Source: Papaver somniferum (taxonomy: Eukaryota > Streptophyta > Magnoliopsida > Ranunculales > Papaveraceae). From it: a stretch of DNA of 64,000 nt. The DNA lies in assembly GCF_003573695.1 (NCBI RefSeq), contig NC_039368.1, positions 14,202,360 to 14,266,359 on the forward strand, written 5' to 3'. How positions within the stretch are numbered: the first letter of the stretch is position 1; the number at the start of each line of letters is the position of its first letter. Shown one piece after another: positions 31,543 through 42,878 of the stretch. The position numbers and the translations under genes are program-made. The notes below the pieces were generated by a model, which did not search any database, was not told the origin of the DNA, and saw only the letters and a program-made list of their open reading frames with translations.

Positions 31543-33279
31543 TGATAGACGCATATATGTGTCTATTTTGATCTCGATTTTCTATTTTGTTAGTACCTAT
31601 TTTTGTACTTATTTTGGTATTTTATGTTTTTGTAGGTGTTTTTGGAGAAATAAGCTTTTGCGGGAAAATTGGCTCGAAAAGTGGTATTTGCGCTCGTGGG
31701 AGAAAATTACTATTCGGACTCTCAGTTTGGATAAGGAGAACTTCGATTACTAAGGGGTACTCCAGTAATAAGGGTTACCCTAATTGCTATTTACATTTCA
31801 TAGCTAGTGTCACCCCTGTACTGGTTAGGGGCACTCCATCCCTTGCTTTTGAAGAGACAGAATTGGCGGGAAAATTTGCACTCCGTCTGCATGATTCCGT
31901 AGAACGAAGTTGGACGAAATTTTGATGGATTTTGACACGGACTTGGAGCATTTTGGGCCTGTTAGGTGGATTCAAGGTTGGTAAGATATAAGTTCACGTA
32001 AAAAGGGGAAGGTTTCGTCTAATCTTAACAAAACAGAGTAAGAAAGTTTATCGGAAATGGCGAGATTTTCTGGGAAGAATTGCAACGAGATTTCATCGGA
32101 GTTTTTGATACATATTGATTCCAAGTACCCTGTTAGGCTTAAACACGGCAGGTAATCGTATCGGATTCGATAAAGAAGGGATGAGACGTCACTCGGAAGG
32201 AAACATGGCAGAATATTCTCGGGTTATCATTCTATGTTATTTTTGGAAGATTTCGTAGATGAAAGGGAAGATATTTTCTATATCCAGGTGGTATTCTATC
32301 TTGGGAAGGAGGTTGGATAAAACAGAGAAGCCGCATAGAGAAGAAACAAAAAAGGATATAAATCCCATGACTTTAGTTTGAAGAAAATTTGGATTTTCTC
32401 GAGATTTGATTGGTCATGTCGTGTATATAAGGGATGTTGGGAAGTCAAGGAAGGGAGTCGAGAGTTTGGGGTCGATAGAATCGGAGCAGAAAAGCGTAGG
32501 TGAAGTTGCAGGAATATTCACATACTGCTGGTGAAGAAGAAAAGCTGAAGAACATTGGACAGAGGAGGACAGTCGCAGAGGCAGTCTTATTCAAACAACA
32601 CAACAGAAGTATCGCTGTTCAACAGATCTCATATATCACAAGCTTGTCATCTTTTCTCTGTAACAGTTCAAAACCCATTGTAACAGTCTGTTTGTAACGC
32701 CTTTCTAGCGTTGCAAACTGTCTGCTTTATTAGTTTTCTCTTGTTTTTCACACTTTTGATCTATAAACACCTATTTTGAGAACGTGAATAATATGAGGAG
32801 CTAAACCCCATTGCTGAGGCGATAGAGGAAGCTATTTTTACAAAAAAAAGCGGTACAATCTATTTTATTTAATATTATTGCAATTATTATTATGATTATT
32901 TTCCTTGAACTATTATTGAATATGATTTTTATTTGAGTCATTGTGATCTATTTTGATGGAGTATGCTTAGTTTATAGACTCTTGATACTTCATACTTGGT
33001 ATTTACAATTATTACTTTTGAAAATATATTAGTTGCAATATTTTAGAATCAAATTAAACGAGAAAATTGCATGAATATAAATATTTGGACCAAATCACTT
33101 TGAACTTGGAAAATAGTGGAATCTTAGCCTCAGTGTTCTTTTAATATTGATACCAACTTTGTCGGTGTTTGTTATACTTATTAGCGAGTTTTTTATTTAG
33201 TTTTGAATTTAAGTCTAAAGTTATCCTTCACAAGTTCGAGAATCGAATAACTTTTTACCACTATCTACAAATCACATCA
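31543..33279 (+). repeat. 3' LTR of Athila element (1737 bp)
   Basis: Partner of 21993-23729. TATA box at 32424-32430. Ends ATCACATCA at 33279; the next bases CTAAG correspond to ATAAG before the 5' LTR. Confidence 0.92.
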
Positions 33280-33299
33280 CTAAGTATATGCCTTGGACA

Positions 33300-33850
33300 A
33301 AGAGTTGGCAGCGTAGCCAAAGGTTGCCACAAGTCGTTTGGTGGCATGTTTGTAAGGCTAAGATCTGCATCTCTGGAGGAAGGATGGCCGTTGATTGTTG
33401 CAACCTTCCATTTGGCAGCCAACGACATGGAGGCATGGCCGACATGGATTTTGCATGGCCAAATTAGGGTTTTGGCACTGTGGCCAAAAGTTGGCACCGT
33501 AGCCAAGAGATTGTCACAAGTCGTTTGGTGGGAAGTTTGCACGGCTGAGATCTGCATTTCAGGAGGAAGGACAACCGTTGATTGTTGCAACCTTCCGTTT
33601 GGCAGTCAGCGGCATGGAGGCATGGCCGGCATGGCTTTGGCGTGGCCAAATTAGGGCTTTGGCGCCGTGGCCAAGAGTTGGCACCGTATCCAAGATATTG
33701 CCACAAGTCATTTGGTGGAAATTTTGTACGACTGAGATCTGTATCTCAGGAGGAAGGACACCGTTGATTGTTGCAGCCTTCTGTTTGGCAGCTAGCGACA
33801 TGGAGGTATGGGAGGCATGGTTTAGGCGCGTCCAAGCTAGGATATTGGCA
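33300..33850. repeat. About 186-bp tandem repeat in Tat-type LTR
   Basis: Three copies are anchored by CACAAGTCGTTTGGTGG (33331, 33517, 33704), each including AGATCTGCATCTC and CAACCTTCCGTTTGGCAGCC. Diverged copies continue to about 34030. The partner LTR has four copies at 39970-40640 with spacing 165-203 bp. Confidence 0.85.
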
Positions 33851-34054
33851 TAGTATTAGGCGCGACCAAAATTAGGGTTTTGACATAGTTTAGGCACGGC
33901 CAAAATTAGGGCTTGGCATTGGCCAAAAGTTGCCACGCGTTTGGTGGCAAATTAGGATGGCTGAGATTTACATCTCAGAAGGAAGGGTGGCTGTTGATTG
34001 TTGCAACCCTTCGTTTGGAAACCGGCGGCATGGAGGCATGGCCGGCATGGATTT

Positions 34055-34530
34055 GGTGCGGAGGTGTGGCTGGAATGGCATGCCATTGGCACTATGGTGC
34101 GGATAGCATGGTTGGTATGCCTTTGGCGCCGAGATGTGGACGGCATGGCATGCCATTGGAACGGTAGTGCGGCTGGCATGGTTGGCATTCCTTTGGCGTA
34201 GAGATGTGGCTGGCCTGGCATGCCATTGGAACGGTGGTGCGGATGGCATGGTTGGCATGCCTTTGGCGCAGAGATGTGGATGGCATGGTTGGCATGCCTT
34301 TGGCGCGGAGATATGGCTGGCATGGGATGTCATTGGCGCGGTGGTGCAGCTGGCATGGTTGGCATGCTTTTGGCGCGGAGATGTGACTAGCATGGCATGC
34401 CATTGGCACGGTGGTGCGGCTAGCATGGTTGGGATGCCTTTGGCGGGGAGATGTGGCTGGCATGGCATGCCATTGTCATGGTGGTGCGAATGGCATGGTT
34501 GGCATGCCTTTGGCGCGGAGATATGGCTAT
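34055..34530. repeat. 70-bp minisatellite in 3' LTR
   Basis: CATTGG anchors at 34084, 34154, 34224, 34331, 34401 and 34471, so the period is 70 bp, with one 37-bp partial duplication before 34331. Units contain the perfect palindrome ATGGCATGCCAT and GGTTGGCATGCCTTTGG. Long frames through it (repeated GMVGMPLA) are repeat translation, not genes. Confidence 0.9.
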
Positions 34531-37199
34531 TAGGGTTTAGCGTGTCGAAACCCTAGTTTAAAATATGTGGCACGCATGATTGGCACGTTTGGCTGGCATG
34601 TGCAGAGATGATGCAAGTCAGTACCGAGGGCTCTACCGTGGAGCATGGCATATAAAAAAGGTTCCCCGATAATTTTACGCAAACATGTTGAATGGTTCAA
34701 TAAATGTGCTAGTGGAGACATTATTACTCAAGTGTGACGTCACTGTTTGACTAAGGTTTTACGATTTTAACCCTAAGCTAAAAACCAACATCAACATTAA
34801 GTCCCCTTCTTAGTTCGGAAAAGAGGCCTTGTTGCGAGGTAAGCATGAGATGGTGACAGACGATGACAAAATCGAAACGGCAAGTCATGAAGATATGGTC
34901 AGGAAGATCCGGCTAACCTTTTTCGGGAGGTAAAGAGATTCCACAATTCTTGCGTTTGCGGCTTTGCGTAAATTCGGCTCGGCCATGGTATGTTGTCATT
35001 AGCACTATGTATTTGGCTACTGGTCGACAGATGCAGCATTACAATTTGGTCCGTGAAACGGTGCTCTGGTTAGCCATAGAAAGGTGAACAGTGCTGCTGG
35101 CTAGGGTGCGGAGTGGCAGAGATGGCCGCTGGCTGGGACACAGGAAGTTTGCGTCATCTTGGCTTGGAGCCGCTGGCATGGTGCGGCTTGGAATGGAGCC
35201 GCTGGCACTGGATACTGTCTTCGGTCCGCGGAATGGTGGAAACTGGTTTCGCAAATTCGGCTACCAAACGTTTGTGATGGCGCTGGAACTTCGTCTACCA
35301 AACGGTGGTGACGGCGCCTGGAAAGTTTTTCTAAATTAGGGTTTGGCATGCCGAAACCCTAATTAGCGCCTCTTACTAGAATCGTTGTAGAATTATCGTA
35401 CGAACTCGGATTTTGACGGTCCGCCCCTCCATTTCGATTAGAAAATAATTTCCTATCTCCTTTCGCGGGAATATTTATGTTTTGATCTCGTTTTGGAGGT
35501 GAAAACAGCCCGACAGTAAAACTTAGGAAGAATTTAGGAGGGATGTTGCGGGCCCGAGGTGGCATAGTCGCGCCCAGTCATCTATTCCCGTTCATGGAGC
35601 AAGAAGGAATATTTATTCTGTTCAAACTCTAGAAACTCCATCCGCATGAAAAGAGATATCGATCATCTTCTGTTTTCCGTTGCTCGTCTGGATCCGTGCT
35701 TTCGTCTGCAGTGTCTCTCCAGTGGATTCCAACATTTACCAAACTTCATTGCATTCTTGGGATGGATTGATGAAATATATGCTCGGCAACGATCATGTCA
35801 GGGCTAACCTTGGAGATTGTGGTTGCGTTGTCGGTCCATCCTTGACTTTAGGTTGTTCAGTGTCTGGACCTTCTGATCGCGATGATGACATGTTTTGGAT
35901 GATTGTATGGTGGAAATCTTCCGAAGCCACAGGATGAAATAGATGAGTTGGGAGACATTCTGTTGCCGATGTGATGCTATCAAGTCTTCAAGGACTTTAT
36001 TCCAAGAGACATCCTTCAAACCAGCTTCTGAATCTTGGATTATCGTATGGAATGGGATGCGGTGAGCAGTCCCCGGTTATATTTCTGTTAGATCTGATGG
36101 CATGGACGAATATGTGAATGTATATTTGTGGCGTGCTTTTGGAGTCTTCGATGCACATGTACGACTTCATGTTGAGAAATTCCTGCGGCTCGTAAAACTT
36201 CAACAATGATGATGTTGAAATCAGAAATAACCAGGTTGAGGGGGGTGAAAGCGTCTCATGCTGGTAGTACTCATATGTAGCATACTTTCATTGTATCGCC
36301 TTGAATCCATGTCCACGGGATTCGATACAAGCTTATTGTACTCCTCTGGATGTGACGCTGGGATGCTCAGTATATCACATGGACGAAATATTCTGGATAG
36401 TGAAGAGGTAGATATGAGAGAGTTATGTTGTTTATCGTAGCTTCCTATGTTTCTTCATGAAAATGTTTCAGCCGCGTCTCTGGAGTTATCTCACGAGTCT
36501 TTAATGATCGTCGGGATGGACTGCGATGAGCAGTCCCTAGTCGCATTTTTCTTTAGTTTCTGAAGCTGTTTTCCTCTGAGCAGGATTGGAATCCACCGTT
36601 GCCTCGTAAAGTGTTGAAGGCGCCTTCTAGACAAAGAGGTGATGATATTCTTGCGCTACACCCTTGAAGGGTATATGACCTTGTTGTGACTATGGAATTT
36701 TGGTTGACCGTGTCTTCTGAGCTTTAACAGTAAAGGGATTCCTTGTAGATCTTTGTAGTGATTGTTGCTGCGGTGGAGCTCTGGCTGGTATCGGCGAATG
36801 AGCAGCAACGGTTCTTGGTAGAAGATGTAATCAGAAGAGACTACATTGTCGTGGGAACAAAGTAGGTTGGATAGAATTGGATGGGCATCCATGGAAGTAA
36901 AAGGATTGGCTGGATGCGTAAGCGAGCAAACTTTCCATGATCACGAGTTTTTGCGGGATGGATAAAAAGGTGGTCATGACTACGAAGATTGGCTGGCTGC
37001 GATCATGATCCTTGACATGGGGAGTATGGTGGCACGATCCTTTGCAGGAAGGAGTGGCGGCCACGGTACGATCTTTGGCAGGAAGTAGCGGCGTTGAAGC
37101 GGCTTCGACTCTTGGAGAGGACGTTGAAACTTAAGGATACAAAGGATGAAGCTTCGGCTTCGGATCCTGGAGCAGCTTATAAAGAGAACGCTGAAGAGG

Positions 37200-37430
37200 A
37201 GCGGATGCTGGAGCGAACGTTGAAACAGAGCCGCTGCCGGAGCGAACGTTGAAGCGGAGCCGCTGCTAGAGGACGTTGAAGTGGAGCCGCTGCTGTAAGA
37301 CGTTGAAGTGGAGCGGTTGCTGGAGAGAACGTTGAAGCGGAGCCGCTGCTGGAGGACGTTGAAGTGGAGCCGCTGCTGGAGGACGTTGAAGCGGAGCCGC
37401 TGCTGAAGGACGTTGAAGCGGAGCGGCTGC
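37200..37430. repeat. 27-bp minisatellite with open frames
   Basis: About eight units of GAGGACGTTGAAGTGGAGCC plus GCTGCTG. Because 27 is divisible by 3, the minus strand reads as repeated QRPPAAAPL and the plus strand as repeated VEVEPLLED (with one TAA). The purity of the frame follows from the period and does not by itself show a gene. Confidence 0.85.
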
Positions 37431-38339
37431 ATCAATCAGCGTGCTGTAAAACTTGACACCCTTCAAGCGGACAGTGTTTAGGAGTCCCCAGTTCCATCTA
37501 TCAATCGTGTTTTCCAGGAGAGGTTGGGGTTTGGGAATGGCTTCCCTGGCTGGAAACAGCTGCTTTCCTGATGCAGTGCGGCTGAGGAATGCAAATATGT
37601 CTTGACTCTACACCTTGGAGAAACATAGAATCTCACATAAATGTTTCATCATAGACTGCACGATTTTGTGGGCGAAGTCCCCAAAAATCATGCAGCTCCT
37701 GACGGGAAGAGGGTCTCTGTGAACTCAGGAGGGTTGTTGTTTTCCTTTGCCTCGACTTTGGAAAAGTCGTTCCTGATCTTTACGTGTGATGAAATTAGAT
37801 TGTTGATTCCCTTCTACTGGGAATTCAAGAGAAAAGCGAGCCTCTTCATCTATAAACGCACGTCCTGCTGAAGTTCCTGCGCTGGATGTTAAAAGTATTC
37901 CTTTTCAGCTCCCTCTTGGGTTGACGTGACTCTTATGGTGGCCGCTCTGTCAGTGTCTTGAGGAAATAAGTATCTCTTTCCGAGTTATATACACTTCTGT
38001 CTGAGCCTTACGAGAACCTTTTGTCTTTCCATCAAATTATCAGTGGTAAAAGGAGGTCGGATTCTTCCGGCTCCTCCAGTCTCTTTCCCTGATGGTGGAG
38101 TAGCAGCGGCTCTGGTGACGGTTGGAGCTGTCATACTTGAAGAAACGTTGGGGTGGCAGAAGCGGCTATGGTTCTGGTGAACGTAGGTGTATCGTGCAGA
38201 GATGGCGCGGTATTGATCACGGAGTGCTGTAGCCATGACGCTGTTTCGAAGGGTGGGGATGACGCTGCTTTGGCTGGTTGTGGAGCGGAGAAGATGGCGC
38301 TGGACTTTGGATGGTTGTGGAGCGAAAAGATGGCGCTAG

Positions 38340-38485
38340 AAGAGTGCAAGCTGTTAGCGTTGGAAAAGATGCAAGCTGCTGGCGCTGGAAAGATGCAAGT
38401 GGTTAGCGCTGGAAGGATGCAAGCTGTTGGGGCTGGAAAGATGCAAGTTGCTGGCGCTGGAAGGATGCAAGTTGCTGGCGCTGTC
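38340..38485. repeat. 24-bp minisatellite
   Basis: Five or six units of GGAAAGATGCAAGTTGCTGG with CGCT, period 24. The plus strand reads GKMQVAGA repeated. No other evidence for coding. Confidence 0.85.
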
Positions 38486-39038
38486 TAGGAGTGGAGGGGA
38501 CGCGGAGATGGCGACGACTAGGATGCGGAGATGGTGCCGGATGAAGCGTGGAGATGGCGCTGGCGGTCTCTTGGCGCTAGCTTAGCCACGACCTGTTGGC
38601 GCCATGGAGCGTTGCTAGCGGGCCCGGTTGCCTCTTCCCATGTGTAACCAAAAACAGGAAACCTTCCTCCATTCGAGCTCCAAAAACATCATGCTTATAA
38701 AAGGCGCTACCCATCTTCTTTATCTCGTATCATCAGTTTTATTCCCTCGTCTTGGAGCTAGTAGCAACACAACTATCATACTACAGGTATGTATTCCAGC
38801 GTTCTTCCTTTAGTTTTTTCTTCCATCTTGGTGCAAACCCTAGCCATAGGCATGTCCGTCGTAGTTTTATGGGTGACGCCGTCCTGACCGCGATAAGTCC
38901 CCAGTCACTCCTCGTCGTGTGATAACTGATAACTGAGACATTGATTCCCGAGCGGATTGTTTGCTTCTACCATCTTGAGATCGGAATTGAAAGGTGAAAC
39001 TGGAAATTGGAAATCGATATTGCAACCGAGAGATTGAT

Positions 39039-39056
39039 CTCCCACTGTGGTCGCCA
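39039..39056 (-). other. Primer binding site of pol-less Tat-type element
   Basis: TGGCGACCACAGTGGGAG on the minus strand, identical to 15110-15093, 2 bases inside the LTR edge at 39059. Confidence 0.8.
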
Positions 39057-39058
39057 AT

Positions 39059-41720
39059 TGTTTGAGGGTGAAAACGGTTTCTGTTGATTTCGGTAATTTC
39101 GTGTGTGTGGGTGAGAAACGAGTATAAACCCTAAATAATGTATTGCAAGGGAGTACTTTGATTCGAGAGATCAATCTGTACAAATCCGGCCTAAACCAAG
39201 AAATAGCCATTCCAGACTTGCTTCGGTCACAAAGTGAAGGAGAAGGGTTGGTCTTAGGGAGGGAAGCGAAGAGAGTGTTGAGACCAGAATAGTTGATTCT
39301 GGAAGAGTGGTTTTTTGACGACTTGTATCAGAAAGTGAAATGCTAGCAGATTGGGAAGCTAACAAGTGATTTCTGAGTGTTGTATTCTCCTGACCAAAAC
39401 CTTTCTTTGGTGGAAATAAGTGAGACCTATTTATACAAGTCGCAACAAAACGTACCCTAGTCTCGTAAGAAGTGGAAACGGTTGAGTAAATGGAAGAAAG
39501 CTGTAACGGTTAACGCCTGGAATTGATGTTTCCATAATGAAGGAAACGTTTCACCATTACTTCTTGTATTTACTAACCGCATCACTCTTATGACACTTTC
39601 TTGTAACAGGCGTAGTATACGCCGCACGCTGTAAACCGCCGGACGAATACCCTGATGAGCATCCCCAAGTTTGTGACATGTTTTGATGTCTCAAGTGTTT
39701 TCGTGGAAAACGTGTAGCATGTTGCTATTGTTTGGAAAGTTAAGATTGAGAATCTTGACGGTTCGATGGTGACTTTCGACGGCCGATATCTCGTATCTTG
39801 AGAGGAGTGTTAGTCGTTGATTATGGTTACCTTCCGTTGGTAGCCAGTGGCGTGGCCACAGTGCTGGCATGGCTTGCGCATACTCTTGGCATGGCTAATT
39901 AGGGTTTAGTGTCGCGACCAAAGAATTGGCATAGCTAAGTATGTGCAGTGGCCAAAGAGTTGGAAACGTAGCCAAAGGTTTCCACAAGTCGTTTGGTGGC
40001 ATGTTTATACGGCTAAGATCTGCATCTCAGGAGGAAGAATAGCCGTTGATTGTTGCAACCTTCTGTTTGGCAGCCAACAACATGGAGGCATGGCCGGCAT
40101 GGAGGCATTGCCGGCATGGCTTTGGCGTGGACGAATTAGGGTTTTGGCACCGTGGCCAAGAGTTGGCACCGTATCCAAGAGATTGCACAAGTCGTTTGGT
40201 GGAAAGTTTACACGGCTGAGATATGCATCTCTGGAGGAAGGACAACCGTTGATTGTTGCAACCTTCCGTTTGGCAGCCAGCGACATGGAGGCATGGCCGC
40301 CATGGCTTTGGCGCCGTGGCCAAGAGTTGGCACCGTAGACAAGATATTGCCACAAGTCGTTTGGTGGCAAGTTTGTACGGCTGAGATCTGTATCTCAGGA
40401 AGAAGGACAACCGTTGATTTTTGCAACCTTCCGTTTGGAAGCCAGCGACATGGAGGCATGGCTAAATTAGGGCTTTGGCGCCGTGGCCAAAAGTTGGCAC
40501 CGTAGACAAGAGATTGCCACAAGTCGTTTTGTGGCAAGTTTGTACGGCTGAGATCTGCATCTCAGGAGGAAGGACAGTCGTTGATTGTTGTAACCAGCCA
40601 GCGGCATGGAGGCATGGCCGGCATGGCTTTGGCGTAGTTTAGGCGCGCCCAAGCTAGGATTTTGGCATAGTTTTAGGCGCGGCCAAAATTAAGGTTTTGG
40701 AATAGTTTAGGCGCGGACAAAATTAGGGATTGGCATTGGGCCAAAAGTCTCCACGCATTTGGTGGCGAATTTGGACGGCTGAGATTTGCATCTCAGAAGG
40801 AAGGGTGGTCGTTGATTGTTGCAACCCTTCGTTTGGCAGCCAGCGCCACGGAGCATGGCCGGCATGGCTTTGGTGCGGAGGTGTGGCTGGCATGGCATGC
40901 CATTGGAACTATGGTCCGGCTGGCATGATTGGTATTCCTTTGGCGCCGAGATGTGGCTGGCATGGCATGCCATTGGCACGGTGGTGTGGATGGCATGGTT
41001 GGTATGCCTTTGGCGCCGAGATGTGGTTGGCATGGCATGCCATTGGCACGGTGGTGCGGCTGGCATGGTTGGCATGCCTTTAGCGCGGATATGTGGATGG
41101 CATGGCATGCCATTGGCACGGAGGCGCGGCTGGAATGGTTGGCATGCCTTTGACACGGAGATGTGGCTTGCATGGCATGTCATTGGCACGGTGGTGCGGC
41201 TGGCATGGTTGGCATGCCTTTGGTGCGGAGATGTGGCTGGCATGTCATGCCATTGGCACGGTGGTGCGGCTGGCATGGTTGGCATGCCTTTGGCGCGGAG
41301 ATGTGGCTGGCATGACATGCCATTGGCGCGGTGGTGCGGCTAGTATGGTTGGCATTCCTTTGGCGTGGAAATGTGGCTGGCATGGCATGCCATTGGCGCG
41401 GTGGTGCGACTGGCATGCCTTTTCCGCGGAGATATGGCTATTAGGGTTTAGCGTGTCGAAACCCTAGTTTAAAATATGTGGCACGCGTGATTGGCACGTT
41501 TGGCTAGCACGCGCGGCTGGCATGTGCAGAGATGATGCCAGTCAGTACCGAGGGCTCTTCCGGGGAGCATGGCATATAAAAAAGGCACCCCGGTAATTTT
41601 ACGCAGACATGTTGAATGGTTCAATAAATGTGCTAGTGGCGACATTATTAATCAAGTGTGACGTCACTGTTTGACTAAGGTTTTACGATTTTAACCCTAA
41701 GCTAAAAATCACCATCAACA
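39059..41720 (-). repeat. 5' LTR of pol-less Tat-type element (2662 bp)
   Basis: Starts (minus strand) TGTTGATGGTG at 41720, ends CCTCAAACA at 39059. Minus-strand TATA box near 39436-39424. U3 has the 165-203 bp repeat (39970-40640) and eight 70-bp units (anchors at 40901, 40971, 41041, 41111, 41181, 41251, 41321, 41391). Minisatellite copy number differs from the 3' LTR, so the arrays changed after insertion. Confidence 0.85.
40865..41430. repeat. 70-bp minisatellite in 5' LTR, eight units
   Basis: Strict 70-bp spacing of CATTGGCACG anchors from 40901 to 41391. Same unit as 34055-34530, without the 37-bp partial duplication. Confidence 0.92.
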
Positions 41721-41730
41721 GTTAGTAAAT

Positions 41731-41898
41731 AATCTGAAAGTTTTTTTCGTTGGTTATTTCATAATTTTAATTCTAAAATTGGATGTTCAACACGGTCAAA
41801 GAAGTCAATCATTTGATTGGGCACTAAACTCAAAGTTGGACAAAGTTAGGCAACAAACGCAAAGTTGTACTATTTTGTGGGCACCAAAGTTAAAATAT
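41731..41898. repeat. Right arm of split inverted repeat
   Basis: Reverse complement of 20877-21046, ending ACTTTGGTGCCCAC on the minus strand near 41890. See the left arm. Confidence 0.8.
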
Positions 41899-41997
41899 CA
41901 ATCCGTAAAACATAAAACACAGCTACTAATCGAAATAAGAGAAAGGGAACTACATAAAGAGTCCTCTTCATACCAATGGTCCTATTGTCGTGAAGTA

Positions 41998-42770
41998 TTA
42001 TGACATATGATAATAAGCATCTTCCCAAATAATATTTCTTAGCTTTCTTTGAAAATCAACTGGTTCCATCACCTCACCCGACTCATCATCATCAGGGGCA
42101 ATCCTTTCTTCCTTTTTCTTAAATTCAGGTATCTTTTTTCCTCTTTTGCCACTTCCTTTTTCTTAACTTCAGATGTCTTTTTTCCTCCTTTAGCCACTTC
42201 CTTTTCCATAACTTGATGTATCTTTTTTCCCCTTTTTGCCAGATACTTGGCAGCTGCAGCTGCATCTCCATCCATATCCCATGACAAGTTTACTAGTTTC
42301 TTGCCTCTAAGTTCCAGGACAAGTGGCACCACCAAACTCCTACTGCAACCCTCGTACGAAGAAAAAACCCTCTAACACCTCTTGCAAATTTTGAAGGGAT
42401 TAAGCGTGTTTCTGCATTCTTTATTTAAGCAGAGAATAGCCTCCTTAAAGAGAGCTGGAACTTTGGCCGAATTACAATGGAGATCGAGATCAGAAAGTCG
42501 ACGTTCCTCAGCAAGTCTGATGCCAGCCTTTATTCCCATGAATACTTGATAATAAAGAGATACTCCAATCTTTGAGAACTTGGCTGAAGCAATTATTGGC
42601 TTTGCGTGCCCATTGCTTAAATCAACTCCACATCCTCCACAACGTTTTCCTTTCTTTGCAAAATAAGCAAACACGCTAATCCAAATCCAACGTCGTCGCG
42701 GATACAATTCTTCCGGTGAACCATCCCATTCGTCCCGGTCTAGCCAACGTCGAAATTGAATTCGAGACAC
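41998..42770 (-). pseudogene. RNase-H-like gene remnant
   Basis: From 42770 down, 132 codons end at TAG (42374-42372), but the same frame stays open for 12 codons and then 88 more; after a one-base shift near 42140 it continues to a plausible end at TAA 42000-41998 (DESGEVMEPVDFQRKLRNI). The N-terminal half has an RNase-H-like pattern: KRCGGCGVDLSNGHAKPIIA, then YYQVFMGIKAGIRLAEERRL and a C-terminal ICKRC. The usual first catalytic Asp position reads AYFAKK, so catalysis is doubtful. The C-terminal half is Lys/Glu-rich with an imperfect KKTSEVKKKEVAK repeat. It lies 313 bp head-to-head from the carrier gene. Substrate and role unknown. Confidence 0.5.
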
Positions 42771-42878
42771 GTGATGACCAACGCTGAGACTTTTACACCT
42801 TATCCGTCAGCTGTAGCTGAGGGCACCCGCTTAGACAAGGTGACAAAAAAGTGGGCACCCGCACCATTTTGGTAGGGG

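Larger units (their letters stand above)
21993..33279 (+). mobile_element. Athila Ty3/gypsy element, full length but defective
   Basis: It is 11,287 bp, with two LTRs of exactly 1737 bp (21993-23729, 31543-33279), a primer site (23735-23753), gag, protease, reverse transcriptase, RNase H and integrase in that order, and a 1.2-kb 3' non-coding region without an env-like frame. The FMDDFSVFG catalytic box is typical of Athila. At least six in-frame stops or shifts break gag-pol, so it cannot make a polyprotein. It is the most recent large insertion in the 20.9-41.9 kb block, sitting inside the 3' LTR of the Tat-type element. Confidence 0.92.
21111..34796 (-). repeat. 3' LTR of Tat-type element, interrupted
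   Basis: The two pieces 21111-21992 and 33280-34796 together match 39059-41720. A minus-strand TATA box (TTGTATAAATAGG, near 21490-21479) is present. The piece after the insertion carries a 186-bp repeat (33300-33850) and a 70-bp array (34055-34530). The break is flanked by ATAAG/CTAAG; the intact LTR copy reads GCTAAGTATG at the same point, so TAAG was duplicated. Confidence 0.8.
34797..39038 (-). other. Internal region of pol-less Tat-type element
   Basis: It starts (minus-strand 3' side) with the purine tract AAGAAGGGGACTTAA (34811-34797) and ends at the primer site. I recognise no protein domain. It contains an exact 7-bp-stem hairpin GGACTGCGATGAGCAGTCC (36518-36536) with a near-copy at 36054-36072, a 27-bp minisatellite (37200-37430), a 24-bp one (38340-38485), and on the plus strand TTATAAAAGGCGC (38695) followed by an ACAG/GTATGT donor-like site. 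Short frames on both strands are not convincing as genes. Confidence 0.65.
21111..41720 (-). mobile_element. Pol-less Tat-type element rich in minisatellites
   Basis: The 5' LTR is 39059-41720 and the primer site 39039-39056; the internal region is 34797-39038. The 3' LTR is 21111-21992 plus 33280-34796, split by the Athila element. LTRs start TGTTGAT (minus strand) and end CCTCAAACA. The outer flanks GTTAA (21106-21110) and GTTAG (41721-41725) form a target duplication with one change. The primer site is identical to that of the Tat element at 15093-15110, which carries dual RNase H. The 4.2-kb interior has no gag, protease, reverse transcriptase or integrase, so it is non-autonomous. Confidence 0.8.

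Noticed and set aside
33900..34560. Long open frames on both strands with repeated GMVGMPLA or MPCQPHL motifs
   Set aside because: They are translations of the 70-bp LTR minisatellite; the same happens at 40700-41470, and no start, domain or codon signal supports a gene.
34646..34660. Plus-strand TATA-like ATATAAAAAAGG in Tat-type LTRs (also near 41573)
   Set aside because: The element runs on the minus strand and has a better-placed TATA box there; no downstream plus-strand gene is evident.
34055..41430. Regular repeats that could suggest a CRISPR-like array
   Set aside because: Units are contiguous with no unique spacers, lie in plant LTRs and differ in copy number; this is a minisatellite.
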